Positions 1 through 13,782 of a stretch of DNA of 64,000 bases are shown here, in pieces. Source of the DNA: Dillenia suffruticosa (taxonomy: Eukaryota; Streptophyta; Magnoliopsida; Dilleniales; Dilleniaceae); NCBI GenBank assembly GCA_033439265.1, contig JAVTVX010000031.1, forward strand, positions 19,698,001-19,762,000, given 5' to 3'. The notes under the pieces are model-generated. The model did no database searches and was not told where the DNA came from. It was given only the letters and a program-made list of their open reading frames with translations. A program made the position numbers and the translations under genes. Positions within the stretch are counted from its first letter, which is position 1, and every line of letters starts with the position of its first letter.

Positions 1-256
1 TAAGATGGAGATCTAGGAACTGCTGTAGATTGACATTGCCATAAAATAAGATGATACACTTTGATGTTCTATTACCCCTTCCCCAAATTTACCTTGGACC
101 TCCTTTTCTTTTATTGGGAAAAGGCACTTACAGTTTGTTGCTTGTTTCTGCCAGTAAATATTTTTCACCAACATATGTTTCTACAATCTACTATTTCTGG
201 GGAAAAAAGGTTATCAATCACTTGTCCCGAGTTTAATTCGTACTTGTGATCCTTAG

Positions 257-3200
257 ACAGGGTTGTGAAGTTTCAGTTAAGGAACTAGATGGCCTACTGT
301 CTCTCATTGCGGAGAAGAAGAGGAGAATGGAGCAAGAGGAGGCTGAGACAAATATGCAGATTCTGCTTGACTTCTTGAACTGCCTAAGGAAACAAAAGCT
401 TGAAGAGCTCAATGAGGTCATTGCATTTTTTGCTTGTATTTATGGATTTCCAATGTATTTTTTCCAATTAAGTTCCAATTCTGCAATTGCTAAGGGAGGG
501 GAGAGGATTTGTCATTTGGTGAATAGGAACTTCTTAATAAAATTGTAGATTTGTATTTCCACTGTTCAGCATTCACCATCATATGATAAGGTTTATCAAA
601 ACTCCAAATGCTGATATGAGAAACATGAGCATAAACTCAAAAGAATGATGATTTTTTGTTTTCAGATACAAACTGATCTCCAGTATATTAAGGAGGACAT
701 ACATGCTGTTGAGAGACATAGAATTGATTTGTATCGTATGAGAGAGAGATACTCTGTGAACCTGAGGATGCTTATTGATGATTCTGCTGCAACAAAAGCA
801 CGGCTTTCACCAATTGAGAAGAATAATGCTAGTGTTCACTCCATTGCCCATGGTACGCAAGGCAGGATATTTTCAGGAAATTCACTGGTCAAAAAACCAG
901 AAACAAAGGCCCTTGTAAGCTCTCAAGGACCCCTAAAGAAAGATGCCTGCAGTGGGTCTGATTCACAACTTGTTACTCAATCAGGAATTGCACTAGCAAG
1001 AAAAAGACGGGTTCATACACAGGTATGCTACCTTGTGGATTTTCATTTTTACCTGACTGGGCCAACGTTAACAGTTGTGGTTCTGGATTGAAACAATATT
1101 AGATATCCCTTCAATGGAGAAACATATCAATCTGTACCCTACTGTTTTGGTAATTTCAGGATTCTAAATTGCCTTCCTAACCTAAAACGAAAAATAAGAG
1201 AAGACTTAGCTAACTCAATGCAGCAGAACTTCATTGTACATTATAGGTGCTTGTATTCTCTTGATTAGCTGATTTACTTTAAGCAATCCACTGATTTCAA
1301 CAAATCTAAGGACTTCCGATGAAAGATGTTAACCTATGTACCATGCATGGGTTAACAACTTAATACCCTCTTTGTTTGTAGTTTAAAAGTGTGAAATTGA
1401 AATCCTTAATAATTAGAAACACCATTATTTCCTACCCTAAATTGTCATTTTGGCAACAGTTCAATGACCTACAGGAGTGCTACTTACAAAAGAGGCGACA
1501 ATGGAGTAGACAACATCTGAAAAAGGAAGAGAAGGATACAAATAGCATAAGTAGAGAAGGCTACCATCCAGGTCTTGAGGATTTCAAGTCTGTGTTAACA
1601 TTATTCACACGATATAGGTACAAGCTATTGATGAGTTGTTTGTTAATAAACTATTCTAGTCAGCATTTTCTTTCTCTCTCTCTCTCTCTCTCTCTCTTTT
1701 TAAGGGGTGCTTCTGTCCATGTGCTGTCTTTTATTTTATTTATTTGACTCTTGGTTTCTTTTCAGTCGATTGAGGGTCATTGCAGAACTTAGGCACGGGG
1801 ATCTTTTCCATGCTGCCAATATTGTGTCAAGGTGAATTGGGAATGCCTTGAATGTTAACTTTTTCAATTCCTGCGATCGTCGAATATTACTTCTATTTGC
1901 TCAATCATGTTTGATTTATTCTTCCTTCAAAGTGGAAGGACATTGTATTACCCTTTGACACCGCCACTTTAAAATCGTATGCACTTATAATGTTAGCTTC
2001 ATGAGGGCTAGTAGATTGTACAACTTCTATACGTTTGTTCATTGAATCAACTCCGGTTTTAGTTTGTCCTTTTTCTTTTTGTGGGACCCAAAGCATGTTT
2101 AATATGTTTAATTTCTATTGCCTAAGATTTTATATGCATTTTTCTGTTTTCTTCCTAATCCACAGTATAAGTTATATGCTTTACATTAGATGCAAGGTGT
2201 CTATTGCTTGGGCCTGGGTAAAGTGTCTGCTGTGGTTAACCATCTCATTTAGACAAAGGTTCCGACTGAAATGACGTGTTCAACTCCCTAATCCATACCA
2301 ATGTCATGTCCATTTGAACGTGTATGACTTGGGGAGGTGAAGTGCGGATGCAGCATAGCTTATAGTTTTCTCATCTTTTATCTGGCCTTTCTTTTAAAAG
2401 TTATCTACATTTTTATAGTATGCAAGATTTTCTAAGTTTTAACATGCTTCAGCATAACCTTCATTAATTTTCAGAATTTAATTTAATTCTATTTATACTC
2501 TGTGTGTGTGTGTCTTCGTGTAACGTGGCATATGGGTGATTCTAGGTTCTTCATGGATTTTAATTCCCATATTTTTCTGCAGCATAGAGTTCGATAGGGA
2601 TGATGAATTGTTTGCTACTGCTGGTGTCTCCCGACGCATTAAGGTTTTTGAGTTTTCAACGGTAAGCAGGATATTGAGGTTGCCCTATTCTTCCAGCAGA
2701 AGAATTATAATTACTGCTATGAAATTCTGAGGGCTCGTAGTGAGTGCTTTTATTTGGTCGTTCAACACCATGATTTGTTGCCTTTGGTCCATGCACTTTT
2801 GAAAGCTGGGATCATTATAATCGAGACATTTGGATAGTAGGTATTTGCATGATATTGTTTAAAAAATTGTTTCTTTGTTCATTAGAGCATTCATTTGGTA
2901 GTATATCTGTCTTTGCAATTTCATATGCCAAATGTTAGTTTTACCATACCAGCTGGATTCAAATTTGTCCAAAACCTCTTTATTTCGTCATAGTTCCCCT
3001 ACATATCTTTTTCTTATACCAGGATTCAGACAATTAGATGTAGATATATCACTGTACACGTTTTGTTATACAAAACTACAAGGTAGCAGGTAGCCATAGG
3101 TTAAACTCATTCTGTATGAGTATAGGATATGAACTTGAAATATTTGTGCACAGAGAAGGAAAAATTAATAATTTAAAATGGTTACCTTTTTTCCCTCTCA

Positions 3201-5543
3201 ATAGATAATTTAATTATGCTATAAATTTCACCTTTTTCTCATCCTGCTTAAACTTTGAGCATTTCATGAATGATAAGTAATGTGGGCTGATGGGTGTTTG
3301 TGCATGTATGTATTTGGGTCTATGATGAAGAAAATGGCATAAATCACTACCTTTACTTCAAGACGTAAAGATGTGATTATTTCTTAAGAGTTTTTGTGAG
3401 ATGTTTTTGCATTTTTGAAAGATGTCTTGTAGAAGAAACTTACCTATGAGCCTTTTTCCATGTTGCATTTGGTCAATGATATTCACTGTCATCATAATGT
3501 CAGTAAACTGGCTTCTCGAGAGTTGTGATTGTGATTATAACATCTTCAGCTAGTTGCTAATGTTCCATGTAATTCATTTTCAGGTGGTGAATGAACCGGA
3601 AGATGTGCACTGTCCGGTTGTTGAAATGCCCACTCGTTCCAAACTAAGTTGCTTGAGTTGGAACAAGTACACTAAAAATCAAATAGCTAGTAGTGACTAT
3701 GAGGGGATTGTAACTGTTTGGGATGTAACTACACATCAGGTAGTAATTGAATGTTTTCTTCATATTACTGGAACATTATAAGCATATTTGTTATTTGCAT
3801 CATAACCACTATTTTTCATGTAGAGTGTAATGGAATATGAGGAGCATGAGAAAAGAGCATGGAGTGTTGATTTTTCACGAACTGAACCATCAATGCTTGT
3901 ATCTGGAAGCGATGACTGCAAGGTAAATTAGTATATGTGAACCAGTAACTCATAGAGCAAGCTGGGGCTGAGGGTGGGGGAAAGATAGCTGCAAACAAAG
4001 CCATGGCACCGATCTACCTCTTATATTGAACCAGCTCTGTCTTCTTCTTACTTTATTTATTTATTTATTTTTTGTTTCTTTTCTTTAAGTGAAGAATGAG
4101 TGGAGTGAGCATATTGGAGGAGTTTCATGCCCAAAACAAGAGGTCTTTATTTGGTTATTGTGCAATGCATCAACCCCTTGAAAATAGGAGGATCCTATTT
4201 ATAGTTTTCAATAATGTCGAGTAGAGTGAGCATGTTTAGAAGTTGCACAATGCGCTGTCTAATTGTGTAAATGATGGCAAATATATAACCTGTTAAATGG
4301 TTATGCACATCGTTATAATTCAGTTTGCCCTTAAAAATGTGTCAATGTCATTCAGGTGAAAATATGGTGCACAAAACAAGAAGCTAGTGTTCTTAATATT
4401 GATATGAAAGCCAATATTTGTTCCGTCAAGTACAATCCTGGATCTGGCATTCATGTGGCGGTATGATTTTCCTTTTTTGAACTGATGCTACTTACTCTTT
4501 TTCCAATGCCATAATTCTATAAATAAGCCACCCAAAAGCCATTTTTAAGGTGTAAAATATAGGCTTCTTTCACAGGTTGGTTCTGCTGATCATCACATAC
4601 ATTATTATGATCTGAGGAATATCAGTCAGCCACTGCATGTGTTCAGTGGGCATCGGAAAGCTGTGTCCTATGTGAAATTCCTATCTAACAATGAGCTAGC
4701 TTCTGCATCCACAGACAGCACGTTGCGCTTGTGGGATGTAATGGATAATGTGCCAGTAAGTTAACAACATCTACTCTTTTTATGCATCTAGGTCCTCATC
4801 GTTTGTCATGCACTATTGGCATCCTAACTAAATTAAAAGACAAGCTACCTTAGGTTCAAAACAAGGAGTGAGAGCAACATAAACAATTTGAAATGTTCGG
4901 AAGAGAAGCTTGGCAATGGTCTGAAATTTTGGAGATATTTGTCTCAGCACATGTTATGCATTTTCTTCAAGATGATTTATGCTTAGTTTTAGAGGAGCAT
5001 TGTCAACATTAATGCTAATGCTATATCGCCATGGGCATTAGCTTGCCTTACTTTCTCTGCTTGTCATGTTTCTAGCTGCGGACTTTTAGAGGCCACACAA
5101 ATGAGAAGAATTTCGTGGGCCTGACTGTAAGCAACGAGTATACTGCTTGTGGTAGTGAAACAAATGAAGTTTTCGTGTATCACAAGGTAATATCATTTTG
5201 TTGAACTTGTGTCTTTTCACTCAACTTAAAGCGCTACCAAAGCTCGGATGCTGACCCTTGCCCCAGGGATGGCATGATTTTGATGCCTAATCCCTTGGTC
5301 CATGGTTTGAGCAATGGTAACCCCCACAAACACACCCATAAAGAATTTAGTTTCTTTGTTTTTACTTTGCAGGCTATCTCTAGACCTGTGGCATGGCACA
5401 GATTCGGTTCCTCCGACTTAGATGATGCAGATGAGGACACGGGATCTCACTTTATTAGTGCTGTATGTTGGAAGAGCGATAGCCCGACAATGTTAACTGC
5501 AAATAGTCAAGGAACAATCAAAGTACTTGTACTTGCAGCTTGA
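257..5543 (+). CDS. COP1: COP1 E3 ubiquitin ligase, 5' end outside window
   Basis: COP1 is the RING/coiled-coil/WD40 ubiquitin ligase that works with SPA proteins in the nucleus to degrade light-signalling factors such as HY5. Eleven exons are visible: 257-416, 666-1022, 1460-1617, 1766-1831, 2583-2661, 3584-3739, 3824-3922, 4356-4460, 4576-4755, 5076-5186 and 5373-5543, with all phases consistent. They encode about 547 residues and end in the family's typical C-terminus [10 protein letters not shown]. The first two exons give the coiled coil ([35 protein letters not shown]) followed by a basic patch, ARKRRVHTQ, in the place of the COP1 nuclear localisation signal. Exons 4-11 give the WD40 propeller, with repeats such as [24 protein letters not shown] and [12 protein letters not shown]. 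Arabidopsis COP1 has 675 residues, so about 120-130 N-terminal residues including the RING finger lie upstream. The first exon could begin at 257 or 261. No damage is seen, so the gene is probably functional. Confidence 0.97.
1673..1697. repeat. (TC)n microsatellite in a COP1 intron
   Basis: Perfect TC dinucleotide run inside the intron between the third and fourth visible COP1 exons. It lies about 70 bases before the acceptor and could add to its pyrimidine tract. Confidence 0.9.
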
Positions 5544-7640
5544 GTGGTGATATCCGAATTTAGATTAAATTAAAAAATATATAATCTAATTATAATATAG
5601 ATATATATTGATTTATTTATCAAAAGCAAGAAATTTCTATCGTTTCTTCTGCTATCAGATTAGTCAGTTATTTTGTATATGGCATAGCATCCAAGTTTGT
5701 AAATGGCAGGGCCTAAAAGGGGCAAGTCAGTTATATTTTGTATTTCTATCATTTCATTATCTCTTCCTGTATCTTATGCCGACTTCTATTTTGTCTGGTT
5801 TGAAGTCAAGTTAGATAGGTCTCTTACTTCACATCCTCGACTCTCCCCCCTTTTTTTTTTGTACTTGATCGATCGATATTTGAAATTATGTTTCAATTAA
5901 TCTTGTTCGAATTACTGTTGGACCCTTTATAGATGGGAGATTTGCCAACATAGTTCCTTCTTTTTTCAAAATTTGAACCCAAGTTTTAGTCAAACATCTA
6001 ACGTCTTTCTCGCTAAACTAATTATTAGTCGGTGCCTTTTACTCTTCTTAGTGGATCAACCCTTTTTCTTTTCCTTTTTCGGGATGGGACGACAAGCATC
6101 GCTATCCCTGTTGGACGCGATAATGAAATCCTTCTCCTGTTGTGGAATGTCTCCTATTGTGAATGTCGGATTTGATTCATAATTATTGCTCTTAAAGTAA
6201 ATTCATTATCGGAGCTCCATGAAGATGCCAAGGAGCTTTTAGTGGGTTTTCTTTTTCCTTTACCATTATTTGCTGCTGTCTTTGTTCAGATTGAGTGTTC
6301 ACTTGTAAGTTTGGAAGTTGCAAGTGCATTATATCTCCTTTTCCCCTCACCTCTCTCTCCAATGAGTCTTTTCCTTTGGCCCAAGTCATCCATGTATAGG
6401 AATGGATGTGGATTTTGCATTTTGATTCGATCATAATCAAAGCTATCATCATCCCCCCTCCTTGTGGTCGAGAAGGCAAAGCTCATTTTTCTATTCTGTT
6501 CATTACCTTTATTTCATTTTTCTATTCTGTTCATTACCTTTATTCAACACTAACACATAGGTGCCGGGTAATCGAAAATGACACCACTCCTTTGTACTTC
6601 TCGGACCAAAAATTAAAATTGAAAAGGTATGCAAATTTTATAAAATTCATTTCAAGCACAGCCTAAATGAATGCTGAAAATGATGTCGCTTACCCAGAAT
6701 TGATGCCCACCTATGCTTTTGGCTTTTGGGTTGGTTTTCCAGCTTAGCAGCAAGCCATGTTCATTGGTCAATAGCATGCTTTTAATGGTGGCCGAAAAAG
6801 ACGGGTTAGATGTTTAAAACAAAACTCTTTCGATACCTATTTTCTCTATATTTAAAATTTAAATTCTAAAATTTAAGTAAGCGAAATCAATATCCAATCA
6901 TTGAATCAATTAAATGTTAATAGTAGTCTGTTGTCAATAGTGACAGGAAAAAGCTGCTTTTGTTATTACGAGAAAAACATTATTGGTTGTTATATTATTT
7001 CATTTTTATAGCACAACTAGTAATACCTTGTTTTTTGCTTAAAATTATTATTATTTGAATATTTTGCTTTCGGTTTTCTCTCATTCCTTATAATTTATAA
7101 TTGGATCCATTTACCAAAAAATTTGGATCAAAATATTATTTGTATAATAATATTACTAAATTTTATAAAAAAAAAATTTAACTTAAAATTTTCTCATTTT
7201 AATTAAAAAATTAAAATTATAATAAAATAAAATAAAAATAATTTGAGATAGATCTAACATATGTCCTTAAAGTATAAATGGAGTTCGATAATAAATTAAA
7301 AATAATTAATAATTAATTTTATTAAATATATTAAATAATAAATATTAATATTCATAAAAATAAAAAAAAATATCTAATTGAGATTTACAGAATCACAGTG
7401 GCACTAATATTTAGTTGGTGCAATCACTAAAGATCGATATTTTTAAATTTTTTAAATTTAAATTTTGTGTAAGATAAAAATATATTTATTTTTAATGTTT
7501 TAATTTGATTATCTAAAATCAAATAATCACGATAGATTGAAAAAAAAAAGAAAAGAAAAAGTGGCGAGTCACGAGATGAGTGGTCAAGTCAATACACTCC
7601 GAGGCCGAAAAGCCGAATCTTTTACTTTCTTTGCCTTCTT
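5544..7640. other. Intergenic region between COP1 and the phosphatase gene
   Basis: The first few hundred bases are presumably the COP1 3'UTR. At about 6484-6545 a segment containing TTTCTATTCTGTTCATTACC occurs twice in tandem. The stretch 6840-7540 is extremely AT-rich with no coding signal. No recognisable gene was found on either strand, and the open frames here have no family resemblance I know. Confidence 0.6.
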
Positions 7641-7813
7641 TTCTACGTCTCTCTCTCCCTCTCTCTCCTCTCTCTCCACGGGCACTGCGCATCTTATCAA
7701 AATTAACTTTTTACTCTCTCTCTATATTGGAAACTTTAAAACGACTCGAAGAAGATCCTCTTTAGATTCAACGGTATCATTCTCTTTCTCTCTCTTAGTT
7801 GGCGCGAAAATAA

Positions 7814-9154
<1,341 letters not shown>

Positions 9155-10307
9155 AAGGATAATTGTCAGGGTTACTAGGAAAGCGTTGCTTCCTTCAATG
9201 CTCAAGTTTAGACGATAAAACATTATAGAAAAACAGGTGGGACTTTTAGAAAAGAACAGAATTTTCTCACTTTTGACAGTTGTAGCAGAGAGCCAGTGGT
9301 CTTATCTCAGATGCCTTTACCCAATTTCTTTATTTATATAGTATCTGATGAACACCTTTCAGGATTATTTTATTGTTGACAACGTTGTAATAAGTTTTCC
9401 TTCTGGTATTCTTTGGGTGAACTTGTGCCAGCAGGATGATTTAGGCATGGAATTGGTGTTCTCTTTCTCCGGCTGGGTATCCACCACCACTACAACGATG
9501 ATGATGATGATGGACGTAGAGCATGGATACAGTATTAACAAAGTTGGTTCTTATCATGAATTTAATAGATAACAAAGCTTTAGATTCCATCAGTGCTAGT
9601 TTTGGTTTTTTTTTTTTGGTGGGTGCACCAGGGCTATGTAATGGTGCAACACAAGGGCGACATGTGGAAGCTGAAGTAGCAAGCTACTTTAATGTGCCTC
9701 CTTATAAAAAAAATTAGGCCAATGACTCACGTATCTCCTATTAAACTCATAAGAAGAGGTTTGAGTATAGGATGAGTTGTGCCAATCTATAAATAGGTTA
9801 CAATGGGGACCCTTGGGACCAACGGAGGCTCTTCTCTTAGCATTCTTGGTTTCAACTTCGAGCGTCCCATCCCTTCCTAGAGTCAGATTTACAAGCCCAG
9901 CTTGGCTTGGAGGTTCAATGATGCCCGTGGGAGGTCGTCTTGGTTCATTTGGCTTCACCCAAAAAAAAAAAAAAAAAAAACACAAGTGTTCCTGCATTTG
10001 GTGGGCTCAATTAGAGGTCGTCATCTTTGTGTTTAAGGGCATTACCCCCTTTGAAACCCGAAAGAAAAAATGGGTTACGGATGTTTTTGTGTCCATGTTG
10101 CTCACAACCATGGTGGGCTTCCTAGATATTATTTCTTTTTTTTTGTGGGCCCGGGGGGAGGGGGGGGGGGTGGGAAGTTGGTAGTGAATCAACATTTGGC
10201 AAGTCGAACACAATCATTATTGCCTTACTCTAAACCCAAAGAATAACATAAAAAAAAAAAAAAAGAAGAAAGCTACAAGAATTTGAATCCCCAGTTGAAG
10301 AATCCCA

Positions 10308-10310
<3 letters not shown>

Positions 10311-10343
<33 letters not shown>
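10311..10343. repeat. (GA)n microsatellite
   Basis: Perfect GA run of about 33 bases in the intergenic region, downstream (minus-strand sense) of the TATA-like site at 10835-10846. Confidence 0.9.
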
Positions 10344-10345
<2 letters not shown>

Positions 10346-10834
10346 GCATCAGTTATAGAGAAAGTCAGCAAGGAAATGTAACATTTTCCAATCAGTTCAA
10401 AGTGAAGAAAAATAATTGAACTTCTTTTTATAACATCACTTGCCCTCTCCGACCTTAATTTTATACCCCCCCCCCAAAAAAAAGTTAACGTAAAAAAAAA
10501 TCGAAGAAATAAAATGTAGACGAGAAACAATCGAATCGTCAATCGAGAGAGATGACGACTGAAACGATATCTCGCCCAAATTTTGCTATGCCTCCTGTTC
10601 TTATCCCCATGAAAAGACACTCAGAGCCGTCTCCTCATTCATCGAATGCAACGGAGGTTTGAAATTGGTAGAATCCGAAGGAACAAAGCAGATGGAAGGA
10701 GAAAGAGAAGGGACGGGATCGATTCAGACGAAACCCTCATTTCTATGAAGCACTCAATCCCAAATAGAAACCCTAAAATGCGGACAGCGGCGGAGACGAT
10801 AGAGGGGAGGGGTGGAGTACCAAACGAGTGGAGG

Positions 10835-10846
10835 CCTTTTTATAGG
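10835..10846 (-). promoter_or_regulatory. Possible TATA box for an unassigned minus-strand transcript
   Basis: On the minus strand the sequence reads CCTATAAAAAGG. It is followed within about 100 bases by a pyrimidine-rich leader and a short open frame starting at 10740 (33 codons, hydrophobic, ending at 10639). The arrangement looks like a plant core promoter and 5' leader. No downstream exon of a known family could be found, so it may be a non-coding transcript, a gene relic or chance. Confidence 0.3.
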
Positions 10847-12011
10847 CTCAAATCGGTTATAGCGTGCGGGTCTCTCCTTGGTCCAAGTTCCAACTTCCAC
10901 AAGGAAACGGGTCTGACCCGTTTCACCATAAATATTTGATTTTATATATTTATTTTTGACTTAATTAATATATAAAATATTATTTCAGATACAATCGACG
11001 ATTTTGAATACAATCGATTTGCGTAATATTGATATATTTTTATTTAAACAACTGGATGATCAAATTTTGAATCTAAAATTTTATCGGTCAAATTAAAGTT
11101 TTAAATCTTTTTTAAAGATTTTTATGGTGAAAAATTGATAATTTTGGATTTAGGCATCTTGGCATGAACTATAAAATTGGATCTAAAATATTCTTCTTTG
11201 TTGGTACTAGCATTAGAAGAGGAAAAAGGAAATTAATTGCAAAATTTATATAATCTTAACATAATTTTATGAGTTACAGCTGTATAATGATTAATGACTA
11301 TGGCATAATTCTCTTTTTTTCTCTGCTCTAAATTTTCGTTTTAATGGCGGATTCTAATAACACCTCAAGCATTTCATCTAAGTTCACATCCATCCATGCT
11401 TGAATTTTCACCTTCATCAAATCATGCCTTTGACTTTTGATTATAACTCTCTCGATACTTAATTTTTTATTTTTAAAACTCGAATCTGAGATTTTAATTA
11501 AAAAATTTAGTATCCCACTATTAAACTCATATACCGTTGATCTACTAGTAGGTTCTACGTCCATATGGATTACTCTTAGATGACCAAGTAAAAGGAATAC
11601 CATTTGTCAAGAACACCATATGATTATGATGTTGTATTATCACCAACAATGTAGGAGGGGACTACGTGTATATATATCTATATATATATATATGTAATAT
11701 AAATGACCATTTGAGTGATGAACCCAAAACCCCAAAAAAAAAATAATAAATATACCAATAGGAGTGACAGTCTATAAGGAGTATTCAAACAAAATATGTT
11801 TTTTTTTAATAAATTCAGTATTTACTGAATATGTTTTTTTCTCTTTTTCCGGTTATCATGAGAGATGGAAAGATAATAAAGTAGCCCATGACTTGGTTTG
11901 GTTCACTGTTGCCGTTGCAGAGGAAAGAATATGACTTCACCAGTCTTCTTAACATATTTTATCTATATTTTTGTATTTTTCTTTTTTGTGATTAAAGAGT
12001 TTCTCATTAGA

Positions 12012-12048
<37 letters not shown>

Positions 12049-12570
12049 CCAATCCTTAGGCCTCAAACACTTACAGACAAACTCTTATATATATATATAT
12101 AAAAGAGATTTAAATTTAAAATTTTAAAAATAAAAATAATTTATTAACATTTAGGGACAAACTCCAATATTTCCACAATTTGGTTTCATGCCTTTAATTT
12201 GAATTATGTATCTTGATTTCTTTATTTTTTTTCTTTTGTTTTTGTTTTTTTTTTTTTTTTTTGAATTAGATTGAATTGTATAATAAAAAATGACTCTTTT
12301 CTAACTCATAAACCCTAAATTTAATTGTAATTTGAATCTAAAATGTTTTATTTTAAAGTAAGAGCATTAGCCCATTAATTTTATTTAACTCCTCAATTAT
12401 ATAGTTTAGTTTTGATTTAATATAAGCTAATCTAGTCTCTTGTAAAATTTTAGAGCATCAAAATGGTTTCTAGAGGCTTCTCCAATATTTGAAACTTGAA
12501 TGATATAGATGCCTGTCCACATCAAACGGACACAATCACTTCCTCCCTTACAACAAGTGTTAAGGTCCCC

Positions 12571-12574
<4 letters not shown>

Positions 12575-12610
<36 letters not shown>
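12575..12610. repeat. (CT)n microsatellite
   Basis: Perfect CT run of about 36 bases in intergenic DNA, with no linked gene seen. Confidence 0.9.
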
Positions 12611-12615
<5 letters not shown>

Positions 12616-13782
12616 GCTCATCTTTGACCAATTTTGTAGGGAAAAGCTTCACCCCAACCCCGCCAAATCCAGTTCGTTCTCACCAGCCTGACAGCTTCCT
12701 AACAACACCGGTGATTTAAAATAGGAATCCCACTGGTCACGGCAATACCAAAGATGCTGCCCCAATCATTTCTGCCGCTTCCAACAGAGCAAGGTCGAGA
12801 TTTAAAAATTCAATTAATACGATTCAAATAGTTATAGATTTAATTTAAAATTGACTCTCTTTATATTTATTTTTTTATTTTTAATATTTAAATTTAAAAT
12901 TTTAATTAAAAAAATAATATTTTATTAATATAAGTTACTGTATTAAGATTGAATCTATTGTCATAACAATAATACAATTGAACTAATTATTTCTACTATT
13001 ATCGAGATCAATCGAGTATAATATTAAATAATAAAATTTAAGTAATAATCTATTTTAATTTATTTAAAAAACTTTTATTTAGGATGAGAAGTACTTTTAA
13101 TCTATTCATAGTTACTAAAAATTCTGATATTTATTTTAACACGAATACATAATTTATTTAATATATCCGATCATTGATTTATTTAGGCCCCATATTTTCA
13201 AAGGACGTTGTTACCAAATTACCCCGTCATTGTCTGCAAATTTGGCGGGTGATTATCTATGAAGCTTTGAGTATTAACCCACAAACCCTTCTTACGCAAG
13301 AACCATGTGAACGCAAGTGGAAAAGAGTTTTACTTAAAATTATTGGTGAAACCCAACACACACACATATGGACGAAACCCATTGGCTATCCAAGAAGTAG
13401 CAATCCTATTTGCCCACCTTTCTTTTATAGATCCCGCTAGAACCAACATATAAGTGCCACATTCACATCATTTTCTATGATTGTTAGTAAGAGTATAAGC
13501 TTGCTTATGTGTATAGACAAGCAAAAAAAAAAAAAAGTGAATATTGTAATTAATTTGGTCATTAACCATTTTAATTCGTCCGGCATTTATACACAGTCAC
13601 ACATATAGAGAGAGAGGAGGGACGGGGTGAGAGAGAATTATTTCTTTTCTCCCTTCCTTCTTTTATGTGTTTAGCAAGCTGTCTGTGCCCAATATAGAGG
13701 CCTCATCTATGATCCTAGCTTTGGCACATCTTTGGTTCAAAAAATCATACTGGGTCGAGGAGATTAAGAGAAAATAGCAAAT

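Larger units (their letters stand above)
9155..13782. other. Long intergenic region with low-complexity tracts
   Basis: No gene is recognised. The stretch 9600-9990 holds repeated-looking, less AT-rich sequence ending in a 20-base poly(A) run (9961-9980), perhaps an old retroposed copy, but I found no target-site duplication. The stretch 10270-10860 has promoter-like features on the minus strand, listed separately. The stretch 10940-13780 is AT-rich with homopolymers at about 12019-12041 and 12243-12262 and (GA/CT)n tracts. The bases before 13783 contain a GA-rich leader (about 13607-13640) that probably belongs to the next gene. Confidence 0.55.

Noticed and set aside
9777..10184. 135-codon plus-strand frame
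   Set aside because: It crosses a 20-base A run giving poly-Lys and a G run giving poly-Gly, has no family resemblance, and its complement is equally open.
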